From Cladopsammia gracilis (Eukaryota; Cnidaria; Anthozoa; Scleractinia; Dendrophylliidae), in the NCBI GenBank assembly GCA_022457155.1, contig JAJGOT010000503.1, forward strand, positions 267,501 to 331,500: DNA of 64,000 nt. The letters are read 5' to 3'. A program made the position numbers and the translations under genes. Each line of letters starts with the position of its first letter. Position 1 is the first letter of the stretch. Below the pieces are notes generated by a model. It was given only the letters and a program-made list of their open reading frames with translations. It made no database searches and was not told where the DNA came from. Shown one piece after another: positions 43,871 to 58,423 of this stretch.

Positions 43871-46800
43871 CTGGATAAAGATGAAAAAGAACATTTTGTT
43901 ATAACACGGAAAACACTGACAATTTCAAGCGCATACATGCTTCGCTTCAAGGCTGATTCAAATCATGGGCTGCTGGGGACGATTGTTACCTTTTACCTAC
44001 AATTCTGGACAAAAGTCTTCGGACAAACTCTAATTCCCGTTACCTTTGTTCTCGCGCAACAGAAAGACGCTCGTCTACCCCATGCCACGCTACAATGTTG
44101 GGCTCGTGCAGCGAGAATGCTTTCGTAGCTCTCAACATTGTTTTGGGGTAGCGGCAGAATTTCATGTTGTATTCGTACTTTTGTCCAGCAATGTAGCTCC
44201 TTCTGCCTAACTGACAATCGACACTTACACATGCGTGCCTGTTTCCAGCCACCATAAAGGGAGGTGAGGTATAATTTGAGGAACTCACTGCCGTATGTTT
44301 AAGATTCTATTAGACTTATTAGCATGAAGAACTCGTAGGATTCAGCTTTTGGCTCCAACACCCACGTTGGTCTGATTTAAGTTAAAAGCGTTCAATTATC
44401 AAAGTAATCATCTCAGTTAATTTAATAGGTAACAACAAGAATGTTGGAATCTGTTTGTATTGAGGCAGTAAAACTGATGCAAACGTCTACAAAGTTTTTT
44501 CGCCAATATAATTAGTACAACAAATGACAAAAACACCTGTTCCTATTAGCGGTGATATCCCCGGTACTGACGGAAGTGGACTAGCGCACACCCTTCTCGA
44601 TGCCCTCTCAGTTCCAATCGGCCTCAAGGATGGTTTATCTGCCGATTCCACTAGCGACGTACTCCCAGGGGCAAGAGAGGTCCCTAGGGGGGAAGAGTTG
44701 GGTGATGTTGATGTAGAAGGTGTTGTAGTCGGGACTGGTGAGCCAGAGGTGTTAGGTGGGGACGATGATGGTGCCTCGTGAGGAAGGGGAGTAAACAGGG
44801 CTCCTGGGGTGGTGATGTACAGGGGCTGCGTGATTGGATCAGCTGGCGACACGGACGAGGAATGATCTAACTCCGAAATAGCGCCAACGCTTGGTCGGAT
44901 GCTGGGATGAGCGATATCATTCCAAACACTGGGACTAAGCGTCTGGCCAACATGCGACAGAATGTTGCTGATCACAGGTGGAAGGTTTGAAGAACCCAAG
45001 GATGTTGTTACAGAGCTCGTCACAGTGGAAGATGAAGTTGTAATTGGAGTCAGTCCATCAAGTGAACCGACTCCTCCACTGGATCCCGTGACCCCCATAG
45101 CAACCGATGAATATGACGGAGAGCCCTTCACCACTCTGGCTGTTTTACTTGTCGACGTTTGCCTCGATAACTCAGACGATGATGCTTCGGGAAACAACTG
45201 CCGCTTGGCAGGAGTTGGCGGTTTGACAACACCAGATGAACCACCGACATTTGCTTTTCCTCCAGATGTCTTCCTCGCAGTTGTTGAAACCACAGGAGCA
45301 ACAGTTGAATGGGAGCTTGTCGCTGGAACCTGAGCAGCTGCTAATGGTGCCTTCTTGCTGATACTGGATGTAGTTTGCGTTGTTGTCGCCCAACGTGCGG
45401 TACTCGGCATGTGGGTTGAAGACGTAATAACAGTCCCCTTAGCAGTGGTGCAGCTTACAGATGTGGTTATCTGGGGTTGCACCAAAGCAGGTGTGGTGTT
45501 CGTAGATGGCCAAGAGCTCGACAAACTCTGAGGACCGACAGCTGTGGTGGCTTTTGTGGTGGTTCGTGTTTGTGTGGTGTGTGTTGTTGAAGGTGTTTTA
45601 AAGGGCGTGACTGTGGGTTTGGGTTCTGAGAGGGTTCTGTGATGGGAGACAGTGGATGTGACTGAAGTGGTGATCGTTGTAGCGATTCCTGAACGGCTGG
45701 TTGGAGAATGAAGGTGCTTTTTTCGAGGAAGAACGTCATTGATGTCGCACTCAGGATCTTTGACAAGGGCCTGGATAAGCTGGTGTGCCTGTCGTGTCGC
45801 ATCAGCAGGTCCCCTAAAGACAAACATGATAAAAGGTCCAGAATGAAGGTACTGTAAAAGATGACACAGAAAAAAATAGCAACTTCTGTTATTGGGCTTA
45901 CCAGTAATGTAAGGTTGTTAACCCCTGAGATTTTTAAGAGCTTTTTACAGCTTTGTACTATCTATTAGGTGTAATGAGATAATAAATTATTTTAAACTTC
46001 ACGTGCCATTTATCAGCATATGGACTACTCCGACTTCTTTCCTAAATTAGTTTTGTACTTCTTGAAAGAAAACCAACAAAAAAGATGAAAAGCTGCTTTG
46101 AATGCATTTCAACCACAAGTTAACTACTCAAAAGCCAGTACAAATGCGCATAAAAGAACTCTTACTTGATTGTGACTATACAACTGCCAGTTGTTTTCTG
46201 CCGATTGGTGTCAATATCAATGTGGGCTCCTGTTGTTTCACGAATAGCATTGATGTTACATCCTCCTCGTCCAATCACACGACTGATTACAGAAGATGAG
46301 ACAGACATTTTCTTGGACCTAGGGCATCATCAAAACTCAGAGTCATCAAACAATTGATTTAACACTAACACTACAACTTAAGGCAAATCGATACTTAAAA
46401 ATGAAATGTTATCATACGTGCAATGCACTTGCAAAGGAAAAGGGAGACTGTGAGATAGAAAATAATAGACAAGGATGCACACAACTCTGAACTTGCAAAT
46501 AGTGATTAGCCGATTTTTCTTGTACACAAGATAGTAGTCTTTACTATCTTGACTATTTTAAACACGTTTACTTATCAGCTCAGAAAAAGGTCTTTTACCT
46601 TCTAACGACTTCTTTCCAGCCATCCTCGTGCCGTTTCCCTTTCTTAGGACTGGGTAAGGTGGACATCTTAGTGGTAGCTGTTGTTGTAGTGAGGGTCACA
46701 GCAAGACATTGGGCTGCTGCAGTAGCCACGGTGATCGGTGAAAGTGCACTGTGAGGGGTGGTCTGGGTCATTATGGTACTGGCTACAACCTTGGTGATTT

Positions 46801-49800
46801 CAGCAGTTTTCATAACACTGATGACATCATTAGACCTAAAAAAAAATAGCGAAAGTCTCAAGACGGTGCGAAGTACAATGTACGTTGTAGTAAATTCCAA
46901 TCTAGTACTCGTAAATCATAATTTTAGCTGCATACAAAGGTACCATATTACAGGAAAATTTTGGGACATCAAATTTCCAAAATGAGATGTCCATAAATTC
47001 TCCAAATTCGTGAAAATTTGGTGTCACGAAATACCAGTCTTTCAAAATTGTTAAATTAAGGTGTTGCAAAAATGTCCTGTTCTATGTTTAATCAGCAAGC
47101 TAAATTCCAGTAAAAACAAATACACAGGGATACCAATACTTGCAAGTGATAACCATCATCAAAATGGAAGGATTGTTGCGGATGTTGCGATCACCAAATG
47201 CCGTAAACAGCTAACAAAGAAAAACCCATCAAACTAAGGGTAATTAAAAATTGCAAAGCAACAGAGATCTATAGGCCTTATTCACGATAGCCACCATGTT
47301 GATTTATATATTATTATTATGCAAATTTACCACGTGATTTCTGAGGGGGCAAACTGAACTCAAACTCGGGAGATTTCAAACCAGCTGTTTATTATGCTGA
47401 TATTTTTTCGGAGCTAGTGCATTTTTACAGCGTTACAGTAGTTAAAATAGTTAAATTTAATATTTTTGTCGCTTTAGTAAGAAGCAAACAGTCTGTGTAG
47501 TTAACAAAACTAATACAAGTCAGATATAGAGCAGCCATTCCAAACTTCTAATACAAAAAATCATAACTGCCAACTCTCTAGCTCTCAAATATGATTTCTA
47601 CAAGGATACTTCACTGTTAGAAAGAACCGATCTTCAAAATTGTTCTTTTATCCATTGTTTGCCCCCCTGGCAGAGCACATGGCTAATTTGCATCATAATG
47701 TTGCCACCAACATGGTGGCTATCGTGAATAAGGCCTATTGCCGTACTTTACAGAAGATGTTGTGGTGACTGCAGCAGTGATGGCAATACTTGTGAGAGTG
47801 TCCAGTGAACCAGTGGATGACTTCCTTGTTCTGACACCACTGACACTGTTGCTGTCAATCACTGTAGAGGTGCTCAGTGGAGGTGATAAGACACTAGCAT
47901 CAACTGTAAAGAATCACAGTCATTGTTAATTTCCTGATTGCTTTGGTTTTACACTGCTTTGCATGGTGATTGGCTAAAAAATCTCGCACCACTTTCTCAA
48001 CCAATAAGAAGTAAAACCAAAACCAATCGTGACTTGCTCTCAAGCATTTTCCCGCGCTTGGCATCAGCTGCATGTATTTGCTATGAGGTTCTGATTGGTT
48101 CATAGGATTGTCTGCATCTGCTATGATTGGTCCAAGTAATTAATTTGGTTTGGGTTTTACGACACTCGTGTTATGGACAACAAAAATGAAAACTGCGCTA
48201 ACTGACAGAAATAACAAATTGATAATTTGAATGTAGTCTGTTCATAGACACTTTCCCTTCCTTATAAGATAGTAGGAGTAATTGAAAATGTCCCTGCATA
48301 GAGTATTTTCAGTTTCCAATGAACACTGCCCTTTAGTTACATTTAAATCTCAGATGTCCTGTTTAAATCACACACCTATAGAGTGTTTTCACATGCGTCA
48401 TAAAAATTCAAAAATCTAAAGTATACATCCTACAAAGCTGTTTCTAACATGGTATGTGGATACCAGTGTTATAATCTTTCACAAAAAGTTTCAGGTTTTA
48501 ACGATGTTTCGTTTTCGATTTATAAAGGTTGTAAATCTGTCACGCAATTCGTCATGCTATTTCAGATAAGCCAAGAAAATAAACAAAATTGAACCAGTTG
48601 AAAGTTATTTTTGAATTATAGATGCTTATAAGCCGATTTCATGCTTCTTATAGTGAATACAATATTTTGTGATGAGATTTTTCGAGATTTTTGGTGTTAT
48701 TAAGACTTTGAATTTTTGGCCGCCGTGTTGGTGTCGCTAAGTGGGACACCAAGATGGCCGCTTCATACATTTCTTACTAAAAATGTTTACACTCATTCGC
48801 CGATAACTCTTGAATGAAATGCTTTTGCGCTTCAAAATTTGGCCCAGATGTGTAGTTTTAAACTCTCTACAATTCCATAAACATTTTAGAATCGAAAACT
48901 GCTTCTGAATTTTGATATGACGTCAGTGAAAACACTCTATAGCTTAGTTGCTTTATTTTGTTAATTTTCCTTATTGATGACCCCAGCAAACAATCCTCAA
49001 CTTGAGAGGTACATGTAGGATTGCTTGGTAAATAAATAAATAAATAAATAAATAAATAGATTTTGGATGCTAATGAACTTTCTGACACTATGCGTGTCTG
49101 TACAGACAACTAACAAACATTTTACATTCATTAAAGTCAAGTCAACATACCACCATTCTCAGATATCTTCCTTTCAGGTTCACTACTATCGTCACTGTAT
49201 TCTTTCTCAGCCATGTTTTTAACGTTTGTTTCTGCTTCCTTCTCTGCCTGTAATTTCTTCTTCTTCTTCTGTTTCTTCTTGTCTCTCTTCCTAGCAGCAG
49301 CTGCTTTCTTCAATTCTTCACGTTCTTTTTCCAAGTCTATCTGCTCAAGGAGGATTGATGCATTCTTGTTGGCTTCTGCAGCTTGACGGTCTTTGGCTGT
49401 TATGATTATTTCCATGTTCTTGTGACACTTATTCAACAACTCCTGAAACCAACAAAAACAATTTAATCCTTTCACTCCCAAAAGTGCCAAATATCAAAAT
49501 TCAAGAAAAATCCAAAATTTTCTTTTGTAAAATATTGAAAACCAAATAGTACCATGCAAAAGTACTGCTGAAGACGTTTCATTTGAATGGTCACACCATA
49601 GGATTTCATTGACAGACTCAAAAGTTAGAACAAATGGTACACTGTACCATGCAAAAGTACTGCCGACGAGGTTTCATTTGAATGGTCACACCATAGGGTT
49701 TTGTCAGCGGACTCAAAAGTTAGAACTACATGACAAGTCTCCATAATCAACTCTTGGAGTGAAAGTGTTACCATTCTCAAGGGTTTCAATAGGTTTGAGA

Positions 49801-52800
49801 ATATATTATGGCAAAACTGTGAAGCACATTGTACATACTTGGTAGCTGATAAAGTTTTGTGTTTGTCATCAATATTAAAGAAAGGAGGTGGTAAATTCAG
49901 CCTAACTAACTTCAATGACATAGCTGGTAATACTTTCTCTTAGTTGATTTTTGCTACAGAAAACAAAGTCAAACAACTTGTGACCAGTGTGACTGCCTTA
50001 TTGGGTTTATCTCAGTGGTTTCAATTAAAATATTTGTGTTAAAACCTAACAACATAAAGTAAATATAGAACCAAAGGACACTGTTGTCACCTTGTCTGAG
50101 AGAGTGGACACAAATCTTGTACATTCAGAGTCAGAAGGAAACTGATGGACATGTTTAACAAGCCACTTGACAACTTTGATGTGACCCTTTCTGAATGCTG
50201 CCATTAACACTGACACCTTTCTATTGTCCTGGCTGTCAACATCTGCACCATAGCTGAACAAAAGCTGGCAGACTTCCAGATGGCCCCCTTAAAATAGAAA
50301 TTAAAAAATATTTTTTTAAATGGGCAGTGCCATGGTGATTTTGCTGATTTTTAGACAAAACTATTAAACAGTGTTCCTAGAACACCAATAGGAAAATATC
50401 AAATGATTCTTTGAAGGAAGAACAAACCATAATCAGTTTTAAATCTATTATTCCAAGACACCAGGAAAGAACTTTTAAAAAAATGAGCAATTTTTTCAAG
50501 TTGTAATCCATTTCTATCCAGGCCATCCACAGCCAAAGACACCTCTTTTCAGTTTCAATGCAACAAGATAAAGATTGTTAACAGAACTGGTCCATTAGTT
50601 TTGGTATACATGTATGTTGATACAAATCTGTTTCTTGGCTTTTCAAAGTGATGCTAAAATATGTGACATTACCCCCTTAAAGTACAGTGAATCAGCAGAC
50701 TTTGAAGTCCTCTGTAGGCTTACCAAGGACATGATTATTACTATTATTTTTATCATTATTATTATTATTATTTTGTACTCAACCCGATGGAACATTATTT
50801 TCAAGATCACGGCACCCCATAAGCTACCTACCATTAGCTGCCAACCAAAGTGGCGAGTTCCCTTTCTTGTTCTTCACATCAACCATGGCTCCACGGGACA
50901 ACAGAAGATCACAAAACTTGTAATGTCCCTTGTCTGCAGCTATGGTAAGTGCTGTATCCCTTGATGATGGAACCGGAGGTGCATTAACATCACCACCTTT
51001 ATCAAGGAGGATTCTACCAACCTCAACATACCCACCAGAAGCTGCCTCCATCAGGGGAGTCAGGCCAGTCTAAAACACGCATAACAAAAAAAAAAACAAT
51101 CAAACCTCCCCTTCCAGACAACTCCATAATACAGACACCTCTCTATTAAGAACACTTCACTTGGTCCTGAAGATATGAAAAGTTATACAATTCCTACCTC
51201 TATAATACAGACACCTCTACTAGAAATACGTGTCTCGCAGAACCTCGCGAAGCTCGGGGGGGAGGATGCACTGCAAAATTTTAGAGATGTGGGAGGGAGA
51301 GATGGAATTTCTGATTTAAATGGAGAGGTTGGGTTGCTTGCTGGCAATGACCTCATTTAAAGTTGAGACATTTTCGTTCTGTCTCTTCAATTTAACTTGT
51401 ACTTTGTGCCCTGTCTTCCTAAAATAAAATAAATGGGAGCTGGTGTTGGTCAGTGTTGAGTTTTCAGCTGTGGGTCGATATTACTGCCATGGGAAGGAAG
51501 GAAAATTAGTCTGAAAGTGGATGTATTAAGTACTGTTGTGGATATGGGTGTAGGACAATATGCAGCGGTGTTCTGTTTATTTTGATTGTCTCAATTAAAT
51601 TTCATTTTTGAAACTTGTGAGCTAGTGCTATCTCCTGTTTCCTTTACATACTGCTATAGTTTTTGTTCTATATACTGGGAATCAAACAATTGGTAATGCA
51701 ATTCTCTATTCGTTTGAATGGTTGAGATCACAGGAGGTTACTGCTGCTGAAAAGTGATGTTGTCCAAAAAATAACAACTCAATGGTGAAAGTGGCATGAG
51801 ATTCTCCCAGCAGTAACGATACTATATTTTGGATACAGGTCATGGAAATTACAAAATTGATTACAAAACATGAATATTCAAGATGAAGGAACAGATTCTC
51901 TGCAAATACCATAAGCAATGTATAGAGACCCGGATGGAGAATTTGTAGGTTAAGACCAGGACTTAGGCCTTCATGACCAGTTAGCGCCATTAAAAATCTT
52001 GAAATGAAAATTAATTTGTTGATGTACATTCTTCTTACTGGTGTCAATGCAGTTCACATAGCCATATAACTACAGTGAATTTGTATTCAATTTCCACAGA
52101 CAACTTATGTTAAGGGTGATCAGGTTCTCAATTTGTATAATCTATGTACTTGCTGGTACACTGATATTGTGAGGAGATTTAAGATACTGATCGCCGTTCC
52201 TGAATAATAAATGTGAAGCAGTAATGTTGATGTGTCATGTGTTTAGCTACATGTATACGGTTGCTACACATTGACATTAGCTGGTCATGATTGCTAACAG
52301 AAAATTGTTTTTTCCTAACAAAATGTTTTTATCCAAATTGTAAACAGAAATTCTCCTTACCAAACCATTCGAATGTTATTTCTTATTGAACTATTTTATG
52401 AAGAATGCTGTAAACTGAAGATACTGTATACGTATACAATTCGATCACTGTTTCATTCACAAACAATGCTACATCATGTAAATGTTGTATATTTGGGAAC
52501 TAATTTCCACCTGTAGTTTTGATTACTTATCTCTAGTTTTGATCACTTAAAAAGTTCCTTAGTGACGTTAGTGAGAATATTAATAAATATCAAATTACAG
52601 TGTGTAGTAAGAGAATTATTTTTCAGTGTTTGATTATCCTCTCAGTAGTTTAGCCGGTGATTTGAGCTACATTTGTTCAGCTGAAAATTTCTTAATCGGT
52701 CTTCTTCTCTGAGCTTTTCTAGTAATCAGTGTTTGCTTTTCCCTATGGTATCAGGTATGAAAGATATTCGTCAGGAGTATTTAGTTGATCGTGTAATTCT

Positions 52801-55800
52801 TGCCGCCTCTCGCTGCGTCTATACAAACAGAATCATTTTGTCCAACACTTCCAGTCGGTGTTGCCTCTTCTGATCGGTTTTGTTCAGGACTCTAATGGCG
52901 GCATTTTGTCAAGGCGTTTGAATCTAGTCAAACGATGTGCCTAGGCTGTTCGAAGTCTTTGTAATCTATGCTCTCGTTGTCTCTTCGTTGCTCGATCGCG
53001 ATCACGCTGAAGTCACCGTTCAGTGGAGTTTCGGTGGTTAATTTTCACGGACAAGGATTTCCAACCACCTGTGGAATCCAGATTTGTTGTCTTTGCTGTT
53101 CTTTCTCATTTGCATCAGAAATTGGTTGTGTTTCACCGAGAGTAAACATTTTTTCACAGACTATAAGCAAGGTTGAACGGCCGCCGGCACGGCCGCCATG
53201 AATAAACATGAATACGCCATTGTCAGCGGTCGCGATTTTTGTTGCCAGGCAACTGCCGGACACCATCAAGTATATATATATACATATAAATATATTTTTC
53301 GCTCGAATTCACGCGGCTCAGCTCCCGAGGGACGACAAATTTATTAACCTCGCTACGCTCGGGCCTTCGGCCCTCACTTCGCGAGGAACAATGCGGGCAC
53401 TTTGTTCTGTCCCTTTGGTGCCCGTATTAACGAGGCATATAAATATAACAAATACAAGTTGACCTGATCAATTTGTCTCACTTTTATAATAACAACTTTT
53501 CTAATTATACTAAGAAAAGGTGATCTTGTACTACGAAAAGGTGTTCTTTTATAAAAGAAAGCAGCAACCCACAAACATTTCATTTATAAGAGTGAATCAT
53601 TTTCATGAACCTGATACAAATGCTCAGCAGAGTTTGGGGGAATCTGATAATGCTTTTTAAAACCCTCGCCTATCTCCCATGTCTTCTGTCTTGTGCATTG
53701 GACTAGGTAACGATGTGCATCATTTCCCATTCCTTCCAGACAGTATTTTCCAACACAGCATTCATGTTATGGACAATCCTTTATTTGTATTCTATAATAA
53801 TACCGTGTATGAGAAAATTTTTGCAGGAGGAAAATTTTGCGGATTGCCTACTGAATTTTTTTTGTGGGAGGAAATTTTTGCGGATCGAGACGGCTAAAAT
53901 TTCTGCTGGGAGGAAATGTTTGTGGATTAATTTCTGGTCAAGTATAAATAAAATTCAAGGCAGTATCGGTTTTAATTTTACTTCCTGACCAGAGTTTCTG
54001 TAGTTCCCATAGTTATGATTCTTGTTCTAGCACCAACATGAACATAAACAATGAGAAAACCTGAGCGAATTATTGTACGTTCTTGTAAAAACATATCAGT
54101 CGATTATGATGACAGTCTCTGGTTCTTTTGAGGACATGTCTGGAGTTGAATCGGGAATACAGATGACTGTTGTTCCGGTCGCCTTGGAGTTATGAGAGCA
54201 ATATGTTCACTGTTAAAAAGTTCCTGTTAAGCCAATATAAACCATTAAAACAAGATTTACTAATTTTTCTGCAGGAGTATATTTCTGCAGTGGAAAATTT
54301 TGTGGGAGTATTTTTTCTGTGGGAGTTATTTTTGTGTGGATCAAAGGAAATCCACAAAAATTAAAACTCCTACACAGTAGCTATTTCACAGCTAAGTAGC
54401 GTCTTGAAGACTTTCTTGTTCCAAGACAGAGCATGTGAAATACACTACAATGTATCATCATTACCTTAGCACGATGTTCAATGTTTGCCTTTCTTTCCAC
54501 CAAAAGGTTGACAACCTCATGCCGTCCTTGAAAGCAGGCCAAAGTCAGAGCAGTGTTCCTATTGGTCTCAATCTGAGCATTGATATCACTTCCCATATCT
54601 AACAGAAGCTTCACAGCTGCTGTGTGACCATTCATTGATGCTAACATCAAGGGAGATATGCCCAGTTTGCTTCCAGTGCGAGAGTTGATCTCAGCTCCGT
54701 GACTGAGGAGAAGCTTGATGATACCAACATAGCCTCCAGATGCAGCAAGGCTCAGTGGAGTGTAATCTGACACATTGCGATGTTCAAAGTTGGCTCCTTT
54801 AGCAATTAGCAACTCAACAACCTGTTAGAAAACAGCCATGATTATTTTAATGGAATTGTAGTAGTTGTATTAGAATAGCAATTCTCATCTGATGCATAAA
54901 ATAAATGCACTTGGCATGTGACCCATTTCCCTTATGACCAACTAGTGAAGGTAAAAAACATCACTCATCAAGGTACAGCTACTGAACACTTTTTGCTACA
55001 CCTAACATCCCTCTTCCACACCCTGTTTTCATCCAAGACAAAAACTGGTATTTTTGCTCTAGTACATTTTACAAGTATCATTGTTTTTAAAAATGCTCTT
55101 TATAACAACTTATATGAAAATGGTAGCAAAAGCAAAAACTATTATTCATACACACTCTTGGAAGTGTCGTTCTTGTTTCAATTTTGCATTTGTCAAATAG
55201 AAAATAACAAAGTTGAATTTATCTGAAGCTAAAATAAGGGGAAATAATGCTATATGGAGCGCACTAACCTCTTGCCTTCCACCAGAGCATGCCAGGGAGA
55301 GTGCAGTGTCCTTGGTGCGATCTGACTGAGCCTCAATATCTGCTCCATGTTCCAGCAAGATCTCGACAGTGGATGCATGACCTGCTGTAGCTGCTAGAAT
55401 CAGAGGGGTGCAGCCTGAAAACACATGCACAGTGTTAGTATACAGAAGCTGTCATGGAACTAAATTTTAAAGAATGGAGAATTAAACATTCATTTCTCAA
55501 CTTTATTTACTGTAAGTTAACTTCTAATTATAAGTCGTGGCATACAAACAATTTTGATAGCTTTGATCAATTTCTAGCTTCTAATACTGATGAAAACTCT
55601 GATGTATTAGATTAGTTATCTGAAGAAAATTAGTTTGTCTGTCAGTTTTCGAATCCTGCCAAGTCACGCATCAGTAACTTCGAAAACAAAATTATGCAAA
55701 TTTATAGTTCAAGGAATTCAACTTCCTGTTAACCAAACAAAGGTTAGGAACAAAATATTTTGTTTCCTTTTTGGCAACTTTTGATTTAATACATTTAAGA

Positions 55801-58375
55801 ACTTTAAAACAATACGATGGGGTCGATAAATTGCAATCAGCAAACACCAAAACAGTGCTGAACTGCCGATAGACAATGCACATGACAATGTGTGAACCAG
55901 GCTTTTAGCCAGAAATTGAAAAGTGGCCGTCCAGAAGATATTTTCCATCATAATTTTTAAAGGATTAAGTGCAATTTTCATGAATTTCTTCAAAAAGTGG
56001 GCGTCCACAGGACGCCTGGACGCCCTGCTGGCTAAAAGCTTGGTGTGAACTTCTGAAAACTGAATAAATCTTTCACTGAAGTCCACGACCAAAACCGTTT
56101 CCGTTCCTTTTACAAAGAAGCATAATTTAGACAACTAGCTTTCTTTGAAATATTTCTTGAATCTGATAAAGGATTTCATACACAATAGATATATATTTGT
56201 ATACCGTATCATGTTTCCGGGCATGTTTCAAAAGGACTTCAGTTCTGTAATTTTCTGCTAATATGAATATGACCACCAGTTACGGTATTTTATAGTCACG
56301 CGCAAGATTATACTGAGGTTTGACAATATTGAGACACAATGTGACTCTAAAGTATTTGTTAATAATTGTTTTTACTTTGAGATATTTTGCCCCTGTATTG
56401 TAATACGTATGGACAACAAAGGAATAATTAACAGATGCCTATAAACATGAAATGTAATGTGATACTTGTGTTTAGTAGATTTCAATTCAGCTGAATCTGT
56501 TTGAAAACGGCTTTCGGTTCAGACAAATTTACCAGAAATTTTAAAACAAATTCGATCTCTTACATTACTTCTGTAATTTGAATTTCCTAAAAAATTTCCC
56601 CTCAAAAAACTTCACTTGCCCGTTGGGCAAGCGGAGGATAGAATCCACTAGCCCGACCGCAAAATCCACTAGCCCCGGGCTATCGGACACGACTTTCTTT
56701 GCACGCTGAAGTGGCTGTCTCTAGTTGCAGGACACTTTTTCTGCTTCCCAGGGATGTCCGCTTATGGGAGCTTTAACTGTAATCATATTTTACGGGCCAT
56801 AACTTTTTACTGAGCCTCGTTTACCTGTTATTTTATCCAGTTACATCAATAAATGGGAGATTTAAGTTTAGTGGGGGCAGAATAGGAAATTTGACTTTTA
56901 GGAGTCAGAGTAAAAACTAATCTTTACAAGTGCATTATGAAAGTTGGTAGTCCAGCTCCAATTTCTCTTAAAATTAATTTTGCAACCCTGAAACAACATG
57001 AGATAAATATGTGCACTATGTCCATTCAGTTTCTGCAAACACTACTTCAATTAGCCCACCTTTCTTGTCCCTGTGTTCAATATCAGAGCCTTTGACTAAC
57101 AGAAGAGTTACAAGCTCATCATGTCCTCCAGCAGCAGCCAGTGTGAGAGCAGTGTCCTGAGTTACTGTCTGTTTGCTGATCCACATCAATCATAGGTGGA
57201 AACTGTGGAGATGCTGGTGAGGGGGTTGGGGTCAGGGGCACTGATGAGGTACCAAGATCCGGAGGGGTAGGAGGACTGCTGTTATTGCTTGAGTCTGAAA
57301 TAAAGTAAATGTGTGTCAATACTGCAAAGTTCTGACACACAAGCTACTGTACAGTTGTTATTACTGTGCTTTTCAATAACATGCAAACTCTAAAGTTCAA
57401 ACTCGACAGAACAGTTTTGTTTTCACTACCGCAATTATCATAGTGGATGCGTCAGGTAACAAGAATGCTCAACTCAACAGGGTCAAAATATCATGTTTGT
57501 GGGTAGTGATTGGTGGATTTTGATCATTTTGTCAGTTCCTGTTTTCAGGTGTTGATTGACGGCAGTGTAAAATGCAAACATTAGCTGTGGGTTTGACAGG
57601 GGTTTCAACAGAAGCCGGCTACTGGCGGTGTACCGCCACCTACTTTGCCTCTCACCACTAGTTACTGAAACTGTAACTGAATCTCACATCACAAATAGAA
57701 CTCAAAATGTAACAACTTCAATCCCTACAAATTTCTACTGTCTTACGTTTCACTCAATTTCACGCTCGGAATGCTGGAAATTGCATTTCTGAGCCCCTAG
57801 ATTGCAAAATTTTGTGGGGGGTATGCCCCAGACCCCCCTAGTGGGACGGGCGCTTATGGCCCCTTATCTGTCATAGCCGCCAATTATACCTTGTCCAACC
57901 GCCTACTTCAATTCTTTTTGAAACCCCTGGTTTGAACTTTAGAGTTTGTGTGTTATTGAAAGGTGCAGTAAAGCAGTTACAGCAGAGGTCATATGACTCA
58001 AATGCCTGGTTTTACATGTAGAGTTGCTCTTTGGTTAAAGGTTGTTGTTTACAGGAGATGATTGCATAAAAGAGAATCTATATTACATGTACTGGTATAT
58101 ACAGTGATTTCATATGGTATACTAAAGTGATTTCAGATAAGGTGATTTGTTAAAGGAGACATTTTTTGCTTTCATCTTGGTTCTGCTTGAAAATGTTATC
58201 AATTCTCATCTTTCTTGTGCCACTGAGAGTCTAAAATAGTCATTTTGTTACATAATTGATTGTTCTTTTAAACAACTACTGGAGTAATGTTTATTCCTCC
58301 TGTAAATGCTTTGATTGTAATCTACTTTGTAACAGAATGTTTGTAGTCAATAAAGTTCATAAAATTATAAATATT

Positions 58376-58423
<48 letters not shown>

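Noticed and set aside
44524..45333. Plus-strand frames opposite the ANKHD1 Ser/Thr-rich exon
   Set aside because: Shadow frames caused by the compositional bias of exon 15; the minus strand has splice sites and homology.
55718..56134. A 138-residue minus-strand frame
   Set aside because: It crosses a MITE (55899-56044), has no homology I recognise and lies within an ANKHD1 intron.
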